From Microbacterium paraoxydans (GTDB lineage: Bacteria > Actinomycetota > Actinomycetes > Actinomycetales > Microbacteriaceae), in the NCBI RefSeq assembly GCF_020524545.1, contig NZ_JAIVLG010000002.1, forward strand, positions 558,001 to 622,000: DNA of 64,000 nucleotides, read 5' to 3'. How positions within the stretch are numbered: position 1 is the first letter of the stretch; every line of letters begins with the position of its first letter. The position numbers and the translations under genes are program-made. The notes under the pieces were generated by a model that was not told the DNA's origin, did no database searches, and saw nothing but the letters and a program-made list of their open reading frames with translations. This document shows, in pieces, positions 8,728-15,911 of the stretch.

Positions 8728-10148
8728 AGGCCCCGGCGGCCGGCTACGTCGTCGCGATCGACAACGGCTCCCAGAGCACCAAGGTGATCATCGTCGACGA
8801 CCGGGGTGTCGTGCATGCGAGTGCCAGGGTCGCCCTCCAGCCGTACTCGACGCCGTCGCCCGGGCGCTGGGAGCATCCGGGCGACGACCTCTGGGACTCG
8901 ATCATCGCGGCCACGCGCACCGCGATGGAGGAGTTCTCCGGTGACCCGGCGGAGATCCGTGGCATCGGACTCTGCACGATCCGCTTCTGCCGCGCGGTGC
9001 TGCGCGCCGACGGGACCCTGGCCCAGCCTGTCATCAGCTGGATGGATGAGCGGTTGCCGCGGCCGTACGAGAAGGAGGTCGACGATGCGGTGTACGTCAC
9101 GACATCCTCGGGCTACATCGGGCACCGGCTCACGGGGGAGAGGCGAGATGCCGCAGGGAACGTCCAGGGCATGTGGCCGGTCGACACGGCCCGCTGGGCG
9201 TGGAGCGATTCCCCGGAAGACTACCTCCGCACCGGCCTGGATCCTTCGATGCTCTTCGATCTCGTGCTCCCGGGGGAGGTCTTGGGGGCGCTGACCGAGG
9301 ACGCTGCGACGCTTACGGGACTCCCTGCGGGGATCCCGGTGATCGCGACCTCGAACGACAAGGCCGTCGAGGCGCTCGGGGCCGGCCTGCGCGATGAGGA
9401 AGATGCGCTGCTCTCCCTCGGCACCTATGTCGCGACCATGACGCCCGGGTCACGCCCGCTACCGGACGAGCCGGATGTCTGGACGAACTTCGCGTCGGAA
9501 CCCGGCGGTTTCCTGTACGAGAGCAGGGGTGTGCGTCGTGGGATGTGGACGGTGAGCTGGTTTCGCGACCTTCTCTCCGATGCTGATGCCACCACCACGG
9601 AGGACGAACTCAACCGCGGGGCCGATGCCGTGCCCGTTGGCGCCGGGGGCCTCGTCGTCGCGCTCGACTGGCTTGCACCTGCCGACCAACCCTGGCGGCG
9701 GGGCGCGCTGGTCGGCTTCGACGGCACGCAGGGAAGGTTCCACATCCACCGTGCCATCCTCGAGGCTCTTGCGATCGAGACGGAGGCGGCGGACTCGCGC
9801 GCGAGGACGGCGCTGGGGCGGCCGCGACGACGCCTCCTCGTGACGGGCGGGGGGAGTGCTTCGGCGCTCATGTTGCGCATCCTCGCCGCGGTCTACGGGG
9901 TACCCGTGCGGGTGCCCGCTCTCCGCGATGCGGCAGGGATGGGGGCGGCGATCTGCGCCGCAGTGGGCACCGGGATGCACCCGACGTGGGAGGCTGCGGT
10001 AGCCTCGATGGTTGCCACGGAGGTCGAGGTCGAGGCCGATGCCGAGGAGATCCTGGCCTATGCCGAGGTGAAGAGGACCTACGCGCGGGTGCTACCCCGC
10101 GCGAGACAGCTCTTCGCCGACGGCGAGAGTCCGGTCAGCGCCAGATGA
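8724..10148 (+). CDS. FGGY-family carbohydrate kinase
   Basis: This 474-residue kinase should transfer phosphate from ATP to a sugar, polyol or small ketose. The first FGGY domain begins VVAIDNGSQSTKVIIVD (phosphate loop), with WEHPGDDLWDS and the substrate-loop WMDERL. The second has SLGTYVATM and VTGGGSASALMLRILA (adenosine motif). The GTG at 8724 overlaps the oxidase stop by 4 nt and is preferred over an in-frame start at 8595 that would lie inside the oxidase gene. It is the last gene of the unit. The family includes xylulose, glycerol, erythritol and autoinducer-2 kinases, and no subgroup is clear. Its tail overlaps the convergent gene at 10135 by 14 nt. Confidence 0.87.
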   Translation: MKAPAAGYVVAIDNGSQSTKVIIVDDRGVVHASARVALQPYSTPSPGRWEHPGDDLWDSIIAATRTAMEEFSGDPAEIRGIGLCTIRFCRAVLRADGTLAQPVISWMDERLPRPYEKEVDDAVYVTTSSGYIGHRLTGERRDAAGNVQGMWPVDTARWAWSDSPEDYLRTGLDPSMLFDLVLPGEVLGALTEDAATLTGLPAGIPVIATSNDKAVEALGAGLRDEEDALLSLGTYVATMTPGSRPLPDEPDVWTNFASEPGGFLYESRGVRRGMWTVSWFRDLLSDADATTTEDELNRGADAVPVGAGGLVVALDWLAPADQPWRRGALVGFDGTQGRFHIHRAILEALAIETEAADSRARTALGRPRRRLLVTGGGSASALMLRILAAVYGVPVRVPALRDAAGMGAAICAAVGTGMHPTWEAAVASMVATEVEVEADAEEILAYAEVKRTYARVLPRARQLFADGESPVSAR

Positions 10149-10488
10149 CGGCGAGACCCGCGTTCACGAGGGCCAGGATGCCGATCAGCCAGAACACGGC
10201 GGGCGGCACCGTCGCGTCGCGCTTCTGGCGAGCGGAGCCGATGCCGAGCAGGGCTCCGATGATCAGCAGCACGACCAGCTTGACGCCGATCTTGACGTAG
10301 TTGAGGTCGTACTCGATACCCCACGGTGCGGCGAGTGCGAGACCCGCGACACCGGCGATGGCGAGACCGTAGTCCATGATCTTCGTGATCTGGCGCTTGC
10401 CCCCGAACGCCTGCGCCGCCCAGGCGCCGAAGAGCACGGCGAATCCGATGAGGTGGACGAACAGCACGATGTGGCGGAGAGTCTCCAT
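10135..10488 (-). CDS. Small four-helix membrane protein of unknown function
   Basis: The 117-residue product has four hydrophobic segments (about residues 5-25, 43-55, 66-85 and 95-113) and short basic loops such as GGKRQ and SARQKRD. It looks like an integral membrane protein of the type annotated as conserved hypothetical in Microbacteriaceae. It faces the kinase gene tail to tail with a 14-nt overlap and is separated from the riboflavin operon by 175 nt. No catalytic motif is seen and its function is unknown. Confidence 0.7.
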   Translation of the reverse strand: METLRHIVLFVHLIGFAVLFGAWAAQAFGGKRQITKIMDYGLAIAGVAGLALAAPWGIEYDLNYVKIGVKLVVLLIIGALLGIGSARQKRDATVPPAVFWLIGILALVNAGLAVIWR

Positions 10489-10599
10489 GCCCTCACCGTA
10501 CGAGTGCGACGCCGTTCTGCGCTAGCAAGGGCAGGCTGACCTCAGCGCACCGGAGGCGGCGCGTGCGCCCGTGTACACCTGTCGGGAGGATTCACGGAT

Positions 10600-10647
10600 G
10601 TCGGGAGAAAACGGCAGTCCCGCCCTCCGCCCGGGCATTCTCCCGAC
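10600..10647 (-). terminator. Candidate hairpin terminator of the riboflavin operon
   Basis: A perfect 10-nt inverted repeat (GTCGGGAGAA / TTCTCCCGAC) with a 28-nt GC-rich loop lies just after the ribH stop. The loop is long and there is no T-run, so it is only a possible terminator. TGTCGGGAG is also repeated directly at 10580. Confidence 0.35.
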
Positions 10648-10663
10648 GGGCGTGACAGCTGCC

Positions 10664-11137
10664 TCAGCCGCGCAGCTCGCGTGTCACGAGGGCGGTGCGC
10701 AGGGCGGCGTCGGCCGCTTCGGCGCCCTTGTCCTCCTTGGATCCCGCAAGGCCCGCGCGGTCCACCCCCTGCTGTTCGTCGTCGAGGGTCAGCACCCCGA
10801 ATCCCACCGGCTTGCCGGCGTCGAGCGCGACGCGGGTGAGGCCGTCGGTGGTCGCGGCCGACACGTACTCGAAGTGCGGGGTTCCGCCGCGGATGATGAC
10901 TCCGAGCGCGACGACCGCGTCTGCGCCACCCGCGAAGGCAGCCTGCGCAGCGATGGCGAGCTCGAAGGATCCGGGCACCCGCACCAGTCGGTGCGTGGCC
11001 TGTGCGGCGTCCAGCACGCGCTCGGCGCCGGCGATCAGGCCGTTCGAGATCGTCTCGTGCCAGGTGCCGGCGACGATGACGACGTTCAGTCCACGCCCGT
11101 CGATGTCACCGGTCTCGGGTGCTCCAGCGCCGCTCAT
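10664..11137 (-). CDS. ribH: 6,7-dimethyl-8-ribityllumazine synthase
   Basis: RibH condenses 5-amino-6-ribitylaminouracil with 3,4-dihydroxy-2-butanone 4-phosphate to give lumazine, the penultimate step of riboflavin synthesis. The 157-residue protein has the family segments VPGSFELAIAAQ, ALGVIIRGGTPHFEYVSA (with the catalytic His) and PVGFGVLTLDDEQQ. It assembles into icosahedral or pentameric particles in other bacteria. It is last in ribD-ribE-ribBA-ribH and its start overlaps the ribBA stop by 4 nt. Confidence 0.97.
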   Translation of the reverse strand: MSGAGAPETGDIDGRGLNVVIVAGTWHETISNGLIAGAERVLDAAQATHRLVRVPGSFELAIAAQAAFAGGADAVVALGVIIRGGTPHFEYVSAATTDGLTRVALDAGKPVGFGVLTLDDEQQGVDRAGLAGSKEDKGAEAADAALRTALVTRELRG

Positions 11138-12402
11138 TTCTCATCCTCTCCCTTGGCGAGAGCTTCTGCGAGCTCCGCTTCGCCGATGATGTGACCCATC
11201 CGGTCACGCTTGGTCTCCAGGTACTGGTGGTTGTTGGGGCCGACGCCGACGATCAGCGGCACCTGTTCGACGACGTCGAGGCCGAGTTCGCGCAGCTGCG
11301 CGACCTTGTCGGTGTTGTTCGTCAACAGACGCACCTTCGACACTCCCAGGTCGGCGAGGATCCCGGCGGCTGCGGCGTAGTCACGGGCGTCGGCGGGCAG
11401 GCCCAGCGCGAGGTTGGCATCGACCGTGTCGAGCCCCTCTTCTTGAAGACTGTACGCGCGCAGCTTGTTGATGAGCCCGATCCCGCGTCCCTCGTGCCCA
11501 CGCATGTAGATGACGACGCCGCTCTCCTTCTCGATCGCATCGAGGGCGGAGTCGAGCTGCGGACCGCACTCGCACTTCAGCGATCCGAAGGCCTCACCTG
11601 TCAGGCACTCCGAGTGCACCCGCACGAGCGCGGTCTCGCCGAGCTCACCGGACACGACCGCGATGTGGTCGGTGCCGGTGATGCGGTCCTTGTAAGCAAG
11701 GAACCGGAAGCTGCCGTGGGTCGTCGGCACCGTGGCATCGGCGCGCAGGCTCACGCGGCGACCGCGGTGCGCGCCGGGCGTCGCGCCCTCGGGGTCGATC
11801 TCGTTGAGGTGCTCGATGAGCTGCTCGATCGTGATCACCGGCACTCCGTCACGAGCGCCGAGCTCGATCAGGCCCGGCAGACGCATCATGCTGCCGTCTT
11901 CCGCGACGACCTCGGCGATCGCACCGACGGGGCGCAGTCCCGCCAGCTTCATCAGCTCGACAGCGGCCTCGGTGTGACCGCTGCGCTCGCGCACGCCGCC
12001 GTCCACGGCGCGGAGCGGGAGGACATGTCCCGGGCGGATGATGCTGGTCGCCGTCGAGTCCGGATCGGACAGCACGTTCAGGGTGTGCGCCCGGTCGTGC
12101 GCGCTGATGCCGGTGGTCACGCCCTGGGCGGCGTCGACGCTCACGGTGTAGGCCGTCGAGCGGGCGTCCTCGCTGGCGGCCACCATCGGCGGCAGATTCA
12201 GATGATCGGCGAGATCGGCAGGCATCGGAGCACAGATGAATCCGGACGACCAGCGCACGGTCCAGGCCACCCATTCCGGGGTCGCGAGCTCCGCAGAGAG
12301 GATGACATCCCCTTCGTTCTCGCGATTCTCGTCGTCGGCGACGAGGACGGGGCGGCCGGCGCGCAGCGCATCCAGGGCCTCGGCGATCGTGGAAAGGCTC
12401 AT
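11134..12402 (-). CDS. ribBA: Bifunctional 3,4-dihydroxy-2-butanone-4-phosphate synthase / GTP cyclohydrolase II
   Basis: This 422-residue fusion supplies both precursors of riboflavin. The N-terminal half (to about residue 205) has the RibB motif VLVADDENRENEGD and the segment HTEAAVELMKLAG. The C-terminal half is GTP cyclohydrolase II with the zinc ligands in CLTGEAFGSLKCECG and GHEGRGIGLINKL. The open frame continues upstream to 12891 through ribE, but the ATG at 12402 matches the normal N terminus and overlaps the ribE stop by 4 nt. It is controlled with the rest of the operon by the FMN riboswitch before ribD. Confidence 0.97.
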   Translation of the reverse strand: MSLSTIAEALDALRAGRPVLVADDENRENEGDVILSAELATPEWVAWTVRWSSGFICAPMPADLADHLNLPPMVAASEDARSTAYTVSVDAAQGVTTGISAHDRAHTLNVLSDPDSTATSIIRPGHVLPLRAVDGGVRERSGHTEAAVELMKLAGLRPVGAIAEVVAEDGSMMRLPGLIELGARDGVPVITIEQLIEHLNEIDPEGATPGAHRGRRVSLRADATVPTTHGSFRFLAYKDRITGTDHIAVVSGELGETALVRVHSECLTGEAFGSLKCECGPQLDSALDAIEKESGVVIYMRGHEGRGIGLINKLRAYSLQEEGLDTVDANLALGLPADARDYAAAAGILADLGVSKVRLLTNNTDKVAQLRELGLDVVEQVPLIVGVGPNNHQYLETKRDRMGHIIGEAELAEALAKGEDEK

Positions 12403-13028
12403 CGCGAGCCTCCTTCCGGTGCGGCGCGGAACGCGAGCAGGCGCTCGACGTGCCGGGCGAGGACGTCGGTCTCCAGGTTCACGCGGTCGCCGACGGCGCG
12501 CAGGCCCAGGGTCGTCGCGGTCAGGGTCTCCGGGATCAGCGAGATCTCGAACCAGGGGGAGGGGGCGGCAGGAGCGCTGACGGCGCTCACCGTCAGCGAG
12601 GTGCCGTCGACCGAGATCGACCCCTTGTCGACGACCAGCGGGGCGAGGTCGGTGGGGAGGCTGATGCGCAGCACGCTCCACTCGGCCCCCGGTCGCACTT
12701 CGAGCACGTCGCCGGTGCCGTCGACATGGCCTTGCACGATGTGACCGCCGAGCCGCGCGCCGACGGGCATGGCCTTCTCGATGTTCACCCGGGTGCCGAC
12801 CGTCACCGACCCGATCGCCGAGACATCGAGCGTCTGCTTCATCACGTCGGTGTCGAACGCGTCGGCCGTCGAGCCGACCACGGTCAGGCACACTCCCGAG
12901 ACCGCGATCGACTCGCCGTGCACCGCATCCGCGGCGGCACGGGGCGCGCGCACGGTCAGGCGCCAGCCGTCTCCGGACGGTGCGATCGCCGTGATCTCGC
13001 CCATCTCCTCGATGATTCCGGTGAACAT
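12399..13028 (-). CDS. ribE: Riboflavin synthase, alpha subunit
   Basis: This enzyme converts two lumazine molecules into riboflavin and the ribitylaminouracil product. The 209-residue protein starts with the invariant MFTGIIEE and carries the two tandem lumazine-binding domains: the first to about residue 95 with SIAVSGVCLTV, the second with GHIVQGHVDGTG and SISVDGTSLTV. Its start shares one base with the ribD stop and its stop overlaps the ribBA start by 4 nt. The trimer functions in the cytoplasm. Confidence 0.97.
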   Translation of the reverse strand: MFTGIIEEMGEITAIAPSGDGWRLTVRAPRAAADAVHGESIAVSGVCLTVVGSTADAFDTDVMKQTLDVSAIGSVTVGTRVNIEKAMPVGARLGGHIVQGHVDGTGDVLEVRPGAEWSVLRISLPTDLAPLVVDKGSISVDGTSLTVSAVSAPAAPSPWFEISLIPETLTATTLGLRAVGDRVNLETDVLARHVERLLAFRAAPEGGSR

Positions 13029-14071
13029 CAGGCGGCTCCTTCAGGTTGCAGGTCGGTGTCTTCCACGGGGTGCGCGATCGCGAGGAGATCGTCCCCGAGC
13101 GGCACCCACTCGTCGATCACGAGGCGCCGGGCCTCGGCGATGGATCCGACCCCGATGTCGGTCAGCGCGAGTCGTCGGCCGCCGAGCAGCACGGGCGCGA
13201 CGTAGGCGAGGACACGGTCGGCGAACCCTGCCGCGATGAAAGCGCTGGCGAGGGTCGGACCGCCTTCGACGAACAGGCTCTGCACACCTCGGGAGTGCAG
13301 CTCTGTCATGACCGCGCGCAGGTCGTGGGTGTCGAGGAACAGCGGCGTCCGGGGGTGCCGACGCAGCGCGGCATCGGCCGGAGTGGCCCGCGCGCCGATG
13401 ACCACCGGGACCGGCTGGTGCGGCAGCAGGGCGTCGCCGTCGCGGGCCGTGAGAGCGGGGTCGTCGGCGAGCACGGTGCCGGTGCCGACGGCGATGGCGT
13501 CGGCTTCCGCGCGACGTCGGTGCACGTCGGTACGCGCGGCCGCACCCGTGATCCATCTGCTCGAGCCGTCGTCCGCAGCGGCGCGCCCGTCCAGGCTCTG
13601 CGCCCACTTGACCGTGACGTGCGGGCGGCCGAGCCGCTGCGCCGTGAGCCATCCGTCGATGATGGCGTGGGCGGCCTCCGCCTGTTCGCCCGCCTCGACG
13701 TCGATCCCGGCCGCGCGCAGGCGATCTGCTCCTCCGCCCGAGGCAGCTCCCGGGTCATCGAGCGCGTAGACGACGCGGGCGATGCCCGCCTCGATCAGCG
13801 CAACGGCGCACGGGCCGGTGCGGCCGGTGTGGTTGCAGGGTTCCAGGGTGACGACCGCGGTGGCCCCGCGGGCCTCGAGGGGGTCGAGCTTCGAGAGCGC
13901 GTCGACCTCGGCGTGCGGGGTGCCGGCGCCGTGGTGCCATCCCTCGGCGAGCACCGCGCCGTCGGGGGAGAGGATGACCGCACCCACCTGGGGGTTCGCC
14001 CCGCGCGGTCCGCGGGCGGCGAGGTCGAGCGCGCGAACCATCGCGTCGTGCTCTGCCGCGTTCACTGCCAT
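13028..14071 (-). CDS. ribD: Bifunctional riboflavin deaminase/reductase
   Basis: RibD deaminates the GTP cyclohydrolase II product and reduces its ribosyl side chain. The 347-residue protein has a cytidine-deaminase-like domain with zinc-site motifs HAEVDAL and PCNHTGRTGPC. A DHFR-like reductase domain follows, with VKWAQSLDGR and FVEGGPTLASAF. It is the first gene of the operon, and 68 nt of leader separate it from the FMN aptamer. Confidence 0.96.
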   Translation of the reverse strand: MAVNAAEHDAMVRALDLAARGPRGANPQVGAVILSPDGAVLAEGWHHGAGTPHAEVDALSKLDPLEARGATAVVTLEPCNHTGRTGPCAVALIEAGIARVVYALDDPGAASGGGADRLRAAGIDVEAGEQAEAAHAIIDGWLTAQRLGRPHVTVKWAQSLDGRAAADDGSSRWITGAAARTDVHRRRAEADAIAVGTGTVLADDPALTARDGDALLPHQPVPVVIGARATPADAALRRHPRTPLFLDTHDLRAVMTELHSRGVQSLFVEGGPTLASAFIAAGFADRVLAYVAPVLLGGRRLALTDIGVGSIAEARRLVIDEWVPLGDDLLAIAHPVEDTDLQPEGAA

Positions 14072-14138
14072 CCGTCGTCCTCCTCTGAGGCTCCGAGGTC
14101 AGGCGGGGATGGCGGAACGGACGCACGGATGCGTCTCG

Positions 14139-14280
14139 TGCTGCCTCCCTTCCGGACTAGCGAGGTCTCCCTCGCATCACCGTCGGTCCCGGAGTTCCAC
14201 CGGATCGGCATCCCGATCTCTCGAGACGCTCGCGGACTGTCACCGCCGGTTCGGATTCTCACCGACCCCGGAGCACGTTG
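14139..14280 (-). promoter_or_regulatory. FMN riboswitch (RFN element)
   Basis: On the minus strand the conserved RFN blocks follow in order: TCCGGGGTCGGTGAGAATCC, then CCGGCGGTGACAGTCCGCGA, then GATCCGGTGGAACTCC, GACCGACGGTGA and finally AGTCCGGAAGGGAGG. They match the FMN aptamer consensus closely. It lies just upstream of ribD, so FMN binding should reduce expression of the whole rib operon. The purine-rich stretch after the aptamer is a likely regulated region. A TACACT hexamer near 14287-14292 may be the -10 element. Confidence 0.95.
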
Positions 14281-14359
14281 TTGTTCTGAGTGTACTCAAC
14301 GCGTCTGCGCGCATTTCATTCCACGACGGGGACTTCTCACCCGCCGCTCGCGCTCGACG

Positions 14360-15223
14360 TCACTTGAGTAGCCGCGACAGCCGCCGGTCGGCGAGCACCT
14401 TGCCACCGGTCTGGCAGGTGGGGCAGTACTCGAGCGAGCGGTCGGCGAAGAACACGCTGCGTACGGTGTCTCCGCACACCGGGCACGCCTCTCCTCGACG
14501 GGCGTGCACCTGCATCCCGCGGCGCTTGGCGTCTTTCAGATCGGCCGGCGGCTTGCCGGAGGCTTCGGCGATCGCCTCGGTCAGCGTCGCGCGCAGAGCG
14601 GCGAACAGGCGGTCGATCTCGGCGTCGTCCAGCTTTCCCGCGATCGCATACGGTGACATGCGCGCCGCGTGCAGGATCTCGTCGGAGTACGCATTGCCGA
14701 TGCCCGCGATCACCGCTTGGTCGCGCAGCAGTCCCTTGATCTGCATCCGCCGATCCTCCAGCAGCCCGGCGAAGGTCTCCCTGGTGAATGCGGGGTCGAG
14801 AGGATCGGGCCCGAGCCGCGCGATGCCGGGAACCTCTCGCGGATCACGGACCACGTAGACGGCGAGTGACTTCTTCGTTCCGGCCTCCGTGAGATCGAAG
14901 CCGCTGCCGTCGTCGAGTGCGATGCGCAGCGCGATGGGGGACTTGCCCGGCTTGAGGAGCGTGGTCGGCAGCGCGTCGTACCACCGGAGCCACCCCGCCT
15001 TCGCGAGGTGGAAGACGAGGTGCAGATCGTCGCCGCAGGAGAGCACCACGAACTTGCCGTGACGAGCGGACGCCGTGATCGCCCGACCCTGCACGGCGGT
15101 GACCGGCGGGTCGTAGGTCTTGAGCGCGGCGATGGCGGCCACGGTCGCCCGCGTGATCGTCCGCCCCACGGCGCGCTCGTCGAGAAAGGTGGTCAGACCC
15201 TGGACTTCCGGCATCTCCGGCAT
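14360..15223 (-). CDS. Fpg/Nei-family DNA glycosylase
   Basis: This base-excision repair enzyme of 287 residues removes oxidised bases and cleaves the abasic site. The N terminus reads MPEMPEV, and after Met removal either candidate start leaves the proline nucleophile. The H2TH region includes IAGIGNAYSDEIL, and the C terminus has a four-cysteine zinc finger (CPVC...CPTC). The ATG at 15223 is kept because CAGGAT stands 6 nt before it, fitting the leaderless pattern seen elsewhere; the ATG at 15214 is the alternative. The sequence fits the actinobacterial Nei-like branch better than canonical MutM. Confidence 0.85.
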   Translation of the reverse strand: MPEMPEVQGLTTFLDERAVGRTITRATVAAIAALKTYDPPVTAVQGRAITASARHGKFVVLSCGDDLHLVFHLAKAGWLRWYDALPTTLLKPGKSPIALRIALDDGSGFDLTEAGTKKSLAVYVVRDPREVPGIARLGPDPLDPAFTRETFAGLLEDRRMQIKGLLRDQAVIAGIGNAYSDEILHAARMSPYAIAGKLDDAEIDRLFAALRATLTEAIAEASGKPPADLKDAKRRGMQVHARRGEACPVCGDTVRSVFFADRSLEYCPTCQTGGKVLADRRLSRLLK

Positions 15224-15271
15224 GCGTTCATCCTGTCACCGGCCGCCGACACTGTCACCCGGTAGGGCGCC

Positions 15272-15835
15272 TCAGAGCACCGGCCAGTCCACCGGGGCGC
15301 GGTCGTCGTCGGGCAGCAGCCCCGCGATCCACCCGTCGTCACGGCCGCGCTGGCTGGTCAGCGCCTGGCGCTGCAGACCTTCGTAGCGGAAGCCGAGAGC
15401 GCGCGCGGCCCGTGCGGAAGGGACGTTCCCCACCACGGCCTGCCAGCGGATGCGGGCGAGGCCGAGGTCGGCGAAGCCCCAGTCGATCACGGCGTGGGCC
15501 GCCTCGACGAGATACCCCTTGCCGCGCGCGGAGGTCTCGACCCAGTAGCCGAGCTCGGCGGTCGCGCCCGTGAAGTGGTCGCCCATGTTGTGGAGACCGA
15601 TCATGCCGACGAGGGCGCCGTCCGCGTAGACGCCCCACACGGCCTCCGTTCCCGCGTTCCAGTGCTCGGTCACCAGACGCACGAAGGCCTCCGCATCTTC
15701 GCGGGAGTACGGGCTCGGCACCGTGGTCCAGCGGGGGAGCTCGGGGTCCTGACACGCCTCGGTGATCGCATCGACGTCGGCATCCGTCGGAACATGAAGG
15801 ACGAGACGTTCGGTGGTGAGCACGACGGATTCCAT
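15272..15835 (-). CDS. GNAT-family N-acetyltransferase (RimJ/RimL-like)
   Basis: This 187-residue protein should transfer an acetyl group from acetyl-CoA to an amine, perhaps a protein N terminus. It begins TERLVLHVPTDADVDAI, typical of the RimJ/RimL branch. It contains the acetyl-CoA loop in ARGKGYLVEAAHAVIDW and the C-terminal segment VGNVPSARAARALGF. The ATG has TAGGCT exactly 6 nt upstream (15842-15847 on this strand), so the message is probably leaderless. It is divergent from mfd. The target is unknown. Confidence 0.87.
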   Translation of the reverse strand: MESVVLTTERLVLHVPTDADVDAITEACQDPELPRWTTVPSPYSREDAEAFVRLVTEHWNAGTEAVWGVYADGALVGMIGLHNMGDHFTGATAELGYWVETSARGKGYLVEAAHAVIDWGFADLGLARIRWQAVVGNVPSARAARALGFRYEGLQRQALTSQRGRDDGWIAGLLPDDDRAPVDWPVL

Positions 15836-15899
15836 CCCGACAGCCTACGCAGGCGAGCGCTCGCCGGCGGACGGCGGCGGGAGTGTCCCTGGGCGCGAC

Positions 15900-15905
15900 T
15901 AGTCT
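15900..15905 (+). promoter_or_regulatory. -10 element of mfd, leaderless
   Basis: TAGTCT ends 6 nt before the GTG start of mfd, so transcription should begin at or next to the start codon. There is no Shine-Dalgarno sequence. No clear -35 element is seen. Confidence 0.6.
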
Positions 15906-15911
15906 TATCCG

